The notes under the pieces were generated by a model. It worked only from the letters and a program-made list of their open reading frames with translations. It did not search any database and was not told the origin of the DNA. From the NCBI RefSeq assembly GCF_024703995.1, contig NZ_JAMXQV010000012.1:248001-312000 (forward strand): a stretch of 64,000 nt of DNA, given 5' to 3'. The translations under genes and the position numbers were made by a program. How positions within the stretch are numbered: the stretch's first letter is position 1; each line of letters starts with the position of its first letter. Source of the DNA: Amycolatopsis iheyensis (GTDB lineage Bacteria; Actinomycetota; Actinomycetes; Mycobacteriales; Pseudonocardiaceae). Below, in pieces: positions 58,162-64,000 of the stretch.

Positions 58162-59171
58162 CAGCGTCCCCCGTTCTTGGGCGGCAGGCAGCTGCCCGGC
58201 GTGGTGCCGGTGGGGATGAGCCCGCAGATGTAGGTGTCGATCCACCGGCCGTTGCCGACGGCGTTGCCGAGCAGCCGGTAGAACGGGCCGGCCAGGCGGA
58301 GGCTGTCCTCGAGCTTCCCCTGGTTCTGCTGGAGGACGGTCGCGACGCGGTCGAGCTGGTCCAGTGCCGGGCCGAGCGTCTTCTGGTTGTCCGCGACGAG
58401 CCCGCGCAGCTGGATCGAGAGGTTCTTGATGCCGGTGAACAGCTGCGCGATGGCGTCCTTGCGGGCGTTCAGCTCGGTGAGCAGCGTGTTGCCGTCGCGG
58501 ATCAGCGCCTGGATCTGGTCCGAACGCTCCCCCAGCGTCTTCGACACCTGGTTGGTGTTCTGGAACAGCTTGACCAGCTCGTCGTCGCGGGACGCAAGCG
58601 TTTGCGACAAGGCCGCGATCCCGTTGAACGCGGTGCGCACGTCGCTGGGGGCCGACGCGCCGAGCGTGTCGGACAGCACCCGGAACGCCTGCGCGAGCTG
58701 GTTCGTGTCGATCGCCCCGACCGTGCTCGCGAGGTCGTTGAACACCTCGGTGACGTCGTAGGGCGAGCTGGTGCGCTCGGCCGGGATCGGCTGGTCCGGG
58801 TTCAGCTCGCCGTTGCCGACCGGGTCGAGCACCAGGTTCTTCTGGCCCAGCAACGTCTTGATCTTGATCGCCGCGGTCGTCCGGTTGCCGACCCAGGTGT
58901 CCTTGACCCGGAACAGCACCTCGACGTGGTCGCCGGCCAGCCGCACGTCGGTGACTTCGCCGACCTTCACCCCGGCGACGCGGACCTCGTCGTTCGGCTT
59001 CAGCCCGGCGGCTTCGTGGAACTCGGCCCGGTAGGTGGTGCCGCCGCCGACGATCGGCAGGTCGTCGGAGAAGAACGTGGCGCTGCCGGCCAGGACCATG
59101 ACCAGCGCGGTCACCGCGCCGACGACGATCGGGTTGCGGGAGCGGAACGGCTTGATCCGGGGCGGTTTCAT
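58161..59171 (-). CDS. mceC: MceC lipid-transport protein
   Basis: 336 residues from the ATG at 59171 (ATGA with the mceB stop). Membrane helix (NPIVVGAVTALVMVLAGSATFF), MCE domain (about 45-125: TTYRAEFHEAAGLKPNDEVRVAGVKVG, IKTLLGQKNLVLDPVG), helical region, and a Cys-containing end (YICGLIPTGTTPGSCLPPKNGG). Standard for MceC. Confidence 0.92.
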   Translation of the reverse strand: MKPPRIKPFRSRNPIVVGAVTALVMVLAGSATFFSDDLPIVGGGTTYRAEFHEAAGLKPNDEVRVAGVKVGEVTDVRLAGDHVEVLFRVKDTWVGNRTTAAIKIKTLLGQKNLVLDPVGNGELNPDQPIPAERTSSPYDVTEVFNDLASTVGAIDTNQLAQAFRVLSDTLGASAPSDVRTAFNGIAALSQTLASRDDELVKLFQNTNQVSKTLGERSDQIQALIRDGNTLLTELNARKDAIAQLFTGIKNLSIQLRGLVADNQKTLGPALDQLDRVATVLQQNQGKLEDSLRLAGPFYRLLGNAVGNGRWIDTYICGLIPTGTTPGSCLPPKNGGR

Positions 59172-60184
59172 CGGCACCTCGCGGCGGTCACGGGGATGCC
59201 CGGCGGCGGCCCACCCGGCGCGGGTTTCGCGTCGGACTCCACCGAGCAGAGGTAGAAGTTCGCCCACGAGCCGTAGGAGAAGAGCGTGCCGATCCGGTCG
59301 AGCTTCTTCGGCAGGTTGTCGATGAACTGCTGGAACACCGGGGTGTTGTCCGCCAGGTTCTTCGACAGGTCGCCGAGCGCGGTGATGCTGTCCTTGAGCG
59401 GCTGACGCCCTTGCTGCAGCAGCCCGGCGGTGGCGGTGGTCAGCTCGCCGAGCCCGCCGATCGCCTGCCCGATCGGCTTGGCGTCCGCGGCGAGGCCGGT
59501 GACCAGCTGCGCGGTCGTGTCGACGAGCGCGTCGAACTGGTCGCCCTGGGCGTTCACGGTGTCGAGCACGGTGTTGAGGTTGCCGATCACCTGCCCGATC
59601 ACGGCGTCCTTGCCGGCCAAAGTGGACGTCAGGGACGCCGTGTGCTGCAACAGGCTTTCGATCGTGCTGCCCTCCCCCTGCAGGACCTGGATGATCTCGA
59701 ACGACAGCTGGTTGACGTCGTTCGGCGACAGGGCCTGGAAGAGCGGCTTGAAGCCGTTGAACAACGCGGTGAGGTCGAGCGCCGGCTTGGTGCGCTCCAG
59801 CGGGATCTCGGCGCCTTCGGCGAGCGTCGCCGAGGTGTCGGTCGCGCCCGGGTCGATCGAGAGGTACCGCTGCCCGACGAGGTTGCGGTAGCGGATGGTG
59901 ATCGCGGCCGACGCGCTGAGCCGGTGCGTGCGGTCGACGGAGAACGCGACGTCGGCCAGCCGGTGTTCGACGACCTTGACGGAGTCGACCTGGCCGATCC
60001 GGACGCCGGCCATGCGGACCTCGTCACCGGGGTTGACCGACGTCGCGTCGGTGAACCGGGCGGTGTAGCCGATGGTGGCGCCGACGCTCGAGTTGGCAAT
60101 GGTGATCGCGAGGATCCCGGTGGCGACAGCGGTCACCAGGAAGAAGATCAAGCCCTTGATCGCGGGGCCCACGACGCTCCTCAT
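59168..60184 (-). CDS. mceB: MceB lipid-transport protein
   Basis: 338 residues, start overlapping the mceA stop (ATGA). Membrane helix (GLIFFLVTAVATGILAITI), MCE domain (about 37-118: GYTARFTDATSVNPGDEVRMAGVRIG, YRNLVGQRYLSIDPG), helical tunnel region and a C-terminal SYGSWANFYLCSVES segment typical of MceB/C subunits. Confidence 0.93.
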   Translation of the reverse strand: MRSVVGPAIKGLIFFLVTAVATGILAITIANSSVGATIGYTARFTDATSVNPGDEVRMAGVRIGQVDSVKVVEHRLADVAFSVDRTHRLSASAAITIRYRNLVGQRYLSIDPGATDTSATLAEGAEIPLERTKPALDLTALFNGFKPLFQALSPNDVNQLSFEIIQVLQGEGSTIESLLQHTASLTSTLAGKDAVIGQVIGNLNTVLDTVNAQGDQFDALVDTTAQLVTGLAADAKPIGQAIGGLGELTTATAGLLQQGRQPLKDSITALGDLSKNLADNTPVFQQFIDNLPKKLDRIGTLFSYGSWANFYLCSVESDAKPAPGGPPPGIPVTAARCR

Positions 60185-61377
60185 CGGACGGTCACCTCCG
60201 TTCCGCGCAACGCGGGTCCGATCAGGACACTGCTCCAGTCCGGCACGTCCCCCAGCTTCGGTTTCAGGATCTCGGCGACGAGCTGACGCTCACCCGGTGA
60301 GTTGGCCGGGCCGAGGTCGCCATCGGTGGCCCCGGAGGCCGCGGTGCCGCCGCCGTAGCACTTCGGCCCGCCGGTGGCGTCGAACCGGGGGGTGTCGCGG
60401 CCGGGCACGTACTTCTCGCGCGGGTCCTGCACGGTGAGCGTCACGTGCAGGCCGGGTTCGTTCGTGCCCTTGCCGAGTGCCTTCTCCATCAGTGGCTTGA
60501 GCCGGTTGACGGCGTCGAACAGGCACGGGAACTCGGGTGAGTACCGCGACAGCAGCTCCAGCGAGGGGCGGCTCGCCGCCGAGACGCCGATGATGTTGTC
60601 CTTGTTCTTGCGCAGGAAGTCGTTCAGGTGCCCGGTCGCGCTGGTGACGCTCGAGTAGAGGCTGTCGAGGTCCGCGCGGGTGTCCACAATGGTCTTCGCG
60701 GTGGTCGACAGGTCGGTGAGCGCCTGCAGAATGTCGGGCGCGGCGGTCGTGTAGACGTCGGCCGCGTTCGCCAAGCCGGTGATGTCCGCTTTGAACTGCG
60801 GCATCAGCGGGTTCAGTTGACCGAGCAGGTCCTGCAGCTTGACGATGCTGTCACCGATCGGCTGGCCGCGGTGGTCCAGGGCCTGGGAGATCGCGCCGAG
60901 CGAGCTGTTCAGCTTCTGCGGTTGGACCGCGCGCAGCAACGGCAGCAGGTCGCCGAGGACGCGTTCCAGCTCGATCGCGTTGGCGGAGCGGTCCTGCCCG
61001 ATGACGTCGCCCGCGACGAGCTTCCCTTGTGGACGATCCGGCAGCACGAGGTTGACATATCGCTCGCCGAACACCGTCTTCGGCAGCAGCCGCGCCGAGA
61101 CGTTCTCCGGCAGCAGGCCGATCTTGGCCGGGTCGAGCGCGAGGTCGATCTCCGCGCCGGTGCGCGTGCTGCGCACCGCCCGGACCTCGCCGAACGGGAC
61201 GCCCTTGACCTTGACCTCGGCGGTCGGCGCGAGCTGGTTGCCGACCCGGTCCGCCCGCAGCGTCACCAGCTCGGAGTCGTCGAAGTCCTTGTCGTAGATG
61301 GCGACCGCGAGGTAGCCGAGCAGGACGAGCACGCCGAGGAAGGCGACCCCGGCGAGCTGCGTGCCGAACCGGCTCAT
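60181..61377 (-). CDS. mceA: MceA lipid-transport protein
   Basis: 398 residues from the ATG at 61377, overlapping the yrbEB stop (ATGA). Membrane helix (LAGVAFLGVLVLLGYLAVAIY), MCE domain (about 38-120: VTLRADRVGNQLAPTAEVKVKG, PKTVFGERYVNLVLPD), helices, and a long C-terminal extension with YSPEFPCLFDAVNRLKPLMEKA that is characteristic of MceA. First of the six Mce genes. Confidence 0.94.
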   Translation of the reverse strand: MSRFGTQLAGVAFLGVLVLLGYLAVAIYDKDFDDSELVTLRADRVGNQLAPTAEVKVKGVPFGEVRAVRSTRTGAEIDLALDPAKIGLLPENVSARLLPKTVFGERYVNLVLPDRPQGKLVAGDVIGQDRSANAIELERVLGDLLPLLRAVQPQKLNSSLGAISQALDHRGQPIGDSIVKLQDLLGQLNPLMPQFKADITGLANAADVYTTAAPDILQALTDLSTTAKTIVDTRADLDSLYSSVTSATGHLNDFLRKNKDNIIGVSAASRPSLELLSRYSPEFPCLFDAVNRLKPLMEKALGKGTNEPGLHVTLTVQDPREKYVPGRDTPRFDATGGPKCYGGGTAASGATDGDLGPANSPGERQLVAEILKPKLGDVPDWSSVLIGPALRGTEVTVR

Positions 61378-62189
61378 CCCGACACCTTCACCGTCGTCGT
61401 CGCGCCCCAGATGGCCAGGGACAGGAACAGGTCGAGGACGCTGATCAGCACGATCGACGTCCGCACGGCGCGGCCGACCGCGACACCGACGCCGGCCGGG
61501 CCGCCGGACGCGCGGTAGCCGTAGAAGCAGTGCGTCAGGATCACGCCGACGCTGAAGACCAGCACCTTGCCGAACGACCACAGCACGTCACCGGGCGGCA
61601 GGAACAGCGTGAAGTAGTGGTCGTAGGTGCCGCCGGACTGTCCGAAGAAGACGACCGTGGTGAGCCGGGAGCCGAGGTAGGAGATCAGCAGCCCGATGAC
61701 GTACAGCGGGATGATGGCAATGAACCCGGCGATGATCCGGGTGGTGACCAGGTACGGCATGCTCCGCACGGCCATCACCTCCAGCGCGTCGATCTCCTCG
61801 GAGATCCGCATCGCGCCGAGCTGGGCGGTGAACCCACTGCCCACAGTGGACGAAAGCGCGAGCCCGGCCACCAGCGGCGCGATTTCGCGGGTGTTGAAGT
61901 ACGCCGTCAGGAAGCCGGTCATCGCGGAGATGTTGATCTGGTTCAAGGCGCTGAAGCCCTGCAGGCCCACGGTGACGCCGGTGAACACGCACAGCCCGAC
62001 CATCACGCCGATCGTGCCGCCGATGACCGCGAGCGCGCCGCTGCCGAACGTCACTTCGGCCAGCAGCCGCACGACTTCGCGGAAGTAGCGGGTCACCGCC
62101 ATGGGAATCGCCGCGAGCGCGCGGACGTAGAACAGCAGCTGGTCGCCGAGGTCGAACAGCCGGTCGCCGGGTTTGCCGAGGATGGCCAC
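61374..62189 (-). CDS. yrbEB: YrbEB permease of the Mce importer
   Basis: 271 residues from a GTG directly abutting the yrbEA stop. MlaE-type permease with five or six membrane helices; conserved SSTVGSGFTAQLGAMRISEEIDALEVMAVRSMPYLV is the MlaE family loop with the EIDALEVM motif that contacts the ATPase. With YrbEA it forms the membrane core of the lipid importer. No mceG/mlaF ATPase is encoded nearby; it is usually unlinked in actinobacteria. Confidence 0.95.
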   Translation of the reverse strand: MAILGKPGDRLFDLGDQLLFYVRALAAIPMAVTRYFREVVRLLAEVTFGSGALAVIGGTIGVMVGLCVFTGVTVGLQGFSALNQINISAMTGFLTAYFNTREIAPLVAGLALSSTVGSGFTAQLGAMRISEEIDALEVMAVRSMPYLVTTRIIAGFIAIIPLYVIGLLISYLGSRLTTVVFFGQSGGTYDHYFTLFLPPGDVLWSFGKVLVFSVGVILTHCFYGYRASGGPAGVGVAVGRAVRTSIVLISVLDLFLSLAIWGATTTVKVSG

Positions 62190-62975
62190 TCAGGTTCCCT
62201 TCGCGGGGACCAGCTGCAGGTACAGCGCGGTCAGCACGGTGTTGACGAAGAACAGCAGGAGGAAGGTGATGACGACGGACTGGTTGACGACGTCGCCGAC
62301 GCCCTTCGGCCCGCCCTTGGGGTTCAGGCCGCGGTAGGAGGCCACGACCCCGGCGAGGTAGCCGAAGATGACCGCCTTCACCGAGCTGACGACGAGGTCG
62401 GGCAGCTGGGCGAGGGCGTTGAAGCTGGCCAGGTACGCCCCGGGCGTCCCACCCTGGATGATGACGTTGAAGAAGTAGCCGCCGAGCACGCCGACCACGC
62501 TGACCAGGCCGTTGAGCAGCACGGACGCGAGGACGGCCGCCTGCACCCGCGGCACGACCAGGCGCTGGATCGCCGAGACGCCCAGCACCTCCATCGCGTC
62601 GATCTCCTCGCGGATGCTGCGGGCGCCGAGGTCCGCGCAGATCGCGCTGCCGCCCGCGCCGGCGATGATCAGCGTCGTCACGATCGGGCTGGCCTGCTGC
62701 ACGACGGCCAGGACGCTCGCCGCGCCGTTGAACTGCTGCGCGCCGATCTGGCTGGTGAGCGAGCCGAGCTGCAGGGAGATCACCGCGCCGAACGGGATCG
62801 ACACGAGGATCGCCGGCGCGATGGACACGCTGGCGATGAACCAGAACTGCTGGACGAACTCGCGGACCTGGTACGGGCGGCGGAACATCGCGAGGATGAT
62901 GTCGAGGCCCATCGCGCACATGCGGCCGAACTCGCGCAGGCCGTTGGCGGCTCGCTGCTGCACCTGGATCGTCAT
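62190..62975 (-). CDS. yrbEA: YrbEA permease of the Mce importer
   Basis: 261 residues from the ATG at 62975, whose ATGA overlaps the stop of the secreted-protein gene upstream; an ATG 9 bases earlier is possible. MlaE-type permease: AGAGGSAICADLGARSIREEIDAMEVLGVSAIQRLV carries the family loop. Six-helix hydrophobic pattern. It pairs with YrbEB. Co-translation with the secreted protein upstream is notable, since mce operons usually start with yrbEA. Confidence 0.95.
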   Translation of the reverse strand: MTIQVQQRAANGLREFGRMCAMGLDIILAMFRRPYQVREFVQQFWFIASVSIAPAILVSIPFGAVISLQLGSLTSQIGAQQFNGAASVLAVVQQASPIVTTLIIAGAGGSAICADLGARSIREEIDAMEVLGVSAIQRLVVPRVQAAVLASVLLNGLVSVVGVLGGYFFNVIIQGGTPGAYLASFNALAQLPDLVVSSVKAVIFGYLAGVVASYRGLNPKGGPKGVGDVVNQSVVITFLLLFFVNTVLTALYLQLVPAKGT

Positions 62976-63706
62976 GACTTGCACCCGCTGCTGAAGCAGC
63001 GCAACGTCAGGTTCGAGACGAAGGTGTTGCCCGGCCCGGAAACCAGGCCGGTGAGCAAGCGGCTCACGTCTTCGTGCCCGACGCAGCCGGCGAACGGCGG
63101 CGCGGTGAACGTGGAGGTCACCTTGACCGGTGGGGCCGGCAGGGAGATCGGCACCAGTGCCTTGATGGTCACCGACGCGGGCTGGGCCGTCTGGCAGTTC
63201 GGGCCGACGTCGAGGGCCTTGCCGTCCACTTTGGCCTCGGACAGCTTGATGAACACCTTCGCCGTGACGTCGGTGTCCGCGCAGATGTTCGTCTGCGTGG
63301 CCTTGCAGTTGGTGTCCTTGCCGGTCTTCACGGTGGCCGTGCCGGTGGCGTCGCCGTCCGGGATGATCTCGACCCGGCCGGTCGTGGCCATGAACCGGAA
63401 CGCGACGAAGTAGCCGTCGGTGGCCGGGATGCTCAGCTTTCCGCTGATCGGCACGGTGTTGGTGAGCCCGCCCAGCGCGCCGTCGAAGGTGCCCGGCGGG
63501 AAGGCGATGTCGGAGCCGAGCTTGGCGACGTGGCTCGTGGTCGGCTGCTGCGCGTCGCCGAGGGTGAACCCGAACGGGATCGCCGTGGCCGCGGCTTGGG
63601 CTTCCGGCGGCGCGTTCCCGCCCGGCGCGGCTTCCGCGGCGCCGAGCGAGAACGCGGTCAGCGCCAGCACGAGCAGGAGCGGCACCGCGCGTGTCAGCAC
63701 TGACAT
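62972..63706 (-). CDS. Secreted protein heading the mce operon, related to the DUF6801-like family
   Basis: 244 residues. Signal peptide MSVLTRAVPLLLVLALTAFSLGAAEA, then a beta-rich mature protein (GTFDGALGGLTNTVPISGKLSIP, RVEIIPDGDATGTATVKTG) with Cys pairs (NCKATQTNIC, GPNCQTAQP) and the ending FAGCVGHEDVSRLLTGLVSGPGN ... LTLRCFSSGC. The ending has the same CG/GC-x-LTGL-x-GPGN pattern as the genes at 63826 and 32778. It overlaps yrbEA by 4 bases, so it is produced with the importer and could carry lipid or assemble with the Mce tunnel (inference). Confidence 0.82.
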   Translation of the reverse strand: MSVLTRAVPLLLVLALTAFSLGAAEAAPGGNAPPEAQAAATAIPFGFTLGDAQQPTTSHVAKLGSDIAFPPGTFDGALGGLTNTVPISGKLSIPATDGYFVAFRFMATTGRVEIIPDGDATGTATVKTGKDTNCKATQTNICADTDVTAKVFIKLSEAKVDGKALDVGPNCQTAQPASVTIKALVPISLPAPPVKVTSTFTAPPFAGCVGHEDVSRLLTGLVSGPGNTFVSNLTLRCFSSGCKS

Positions 63707-63792
63707 CCGTAGTTCCTCATGGTTCGTAGTTACGCACGATTCCCGTTGTCACACAAGGAATCCGCAGTTCTTGTCATGCCGCTCAGCGGTGC

Positions 63793-63815
63793 GCGGCGCG
63801 GTTTTTCCGCGCCGC
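63793..63815. terminator. Hairpin between two secreted-protein genes
   Basis: GCGGCGCGG (63793-63801), loop TTTTT, CCGCGCCGC (63807-63815): a perfect 9-base stem 11 bases beyond the stop of the gene at 63826. It should end that transcript before the mce promoter region (63707-63790). Confidence 0.7.
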
Positions 63816-63825
63816 GTCACAACTT

Positions 63826-64000
63826 TCACTTCTTGGTGAGGGTGACCTCCAGCTTGTTGCCGGGGCCGGAGGTGATGCCGCTGATCAGTCCGGTGAGGAA
63901 CCCGCAGCCCGTGAAGTTCGGGATGCCGTACGTCGCGGTCAGCTTGCCGCCCTTGAGCGGGTCGAACCCGGGCGCCGAGACGAGCGGCACGTCGGCCGGT
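63826..64000 (-). CDS. Secreted DUF6801-like protein, C-terminal part (runs off the right edge)
   Basis: The last 58 codons of a gene entering from the right. The end, FDPLKGGKLTATYGIPNFTG followed by CGFLTGLISGITSGPGNKLE and TLTKK, is closely similar to the end of the protein encoded at 33924-35150 (DLLKGGKLAGTYSLSALQNCG ... GNKLDLVLTKK). It is therefore a paralogue. It precedes the mce operon on the same strand, with a hairpin terminator between. Confidence 0.85.
   Translation of the reverse strand, partial: PADVPLVSAPGFDPLKGGKLTATYGIPNFTGCGFLTGLISGITSGPGNKLEVTLTKK

Noticed and set aside
63707..63790. Specific promoter call for the mce operon
   Set aside because: TTGTGT and TAACTA occur on the minus strand at 18-base spacing, but both boxes are poor; not listed as a feature.

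Overview
This is a high-GC actinobacterial chromosome segment. GTG starts are frequent, many cistrons overlap by ATGA or GTGA, and several genes look leaderless (TANNNT box 6-8 bases before the start codon). A complete mce lipid-import operon, PucR-type regulators, ECF42-type and partner-switching signalling genes, Tat substrates and the absence of mycolic-acid genes suggest a Pseudonocardiales genus such as Amycolatopsis. That genus call is inference. I saw no rRNA, tRNA or CRISPR.

Layout. 0-10.6 kb: glycan use. A GH92 mannosidase (cut by the left edge), a two-component system, a Tat-exported protein, a binding-protein-dependent sugar ABC transporter, a LacI regulator and an FAD oxidoreductase. 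Near-identical AT-rich palindromes precede the transporter and the oxidoreductase and are probably the LacI operators. 10.7-15.3 kb: 4-hydroxybenzoate hydroxylase with an IclR regulator, a GH18 chitinase with direct repeats in its promoter, and a P-loop ATPase. 15.5-25.4 kb: a membrane Ser/Thr kinase with two Ig-like surface proteins, an ArsR-SRPBCC fusion regulator, EfeO/EfeB iron genes, a phosphoesterase and a RibD-like reductase. 25.5-29.5 kb: a partner-switching cassette (receiver-PP2C phosphatase, CHASE3 histidine kinase, response regulator, STAS antagonist, RsbW-like ATPase). 29.7-38.9 kb: an ECF42-like sigma factor with its DGPF/YCII partner, a frameshifted DUF2252 relic, two paralogous secreted proteins, a lipoprotein-lipase pair, a GtrA protein and a GNAT enzyme. 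39.1-40.4 kb: an intact IS30 element with a 3-base target duplication. 40.4-47.1 kb: four PucR-type regulators and an alpha/beta hydrolase. 47.3-53.9 kb: an acyl-AMP ligase and a type I polyketide synthase, both full-frame but lacking most catalytic residues. 54.0-63.7 kb: the mce operon (secreted protein, YrbEA, YrbEB, MceA-F, two Mce-associated proteins), followed by the end of another secreted paralogue.

The most unusual signals are: (1) two intergenic arrays of 21-base units arranged as inverted repeats, sharing a tail motif but carrying different head words; (2) a recurrent near-palindrome GTCCA-NNN-TGGAC with an AT-rich centre, mostly inside genes, where it forces rare codons; (3) the catalytically stripped ligase/PKS pair between a regulator cluster and the mce operon; (4) a secreted protein family with one member leading the mce operon and relatives at 33-35 kb and at the right edge.
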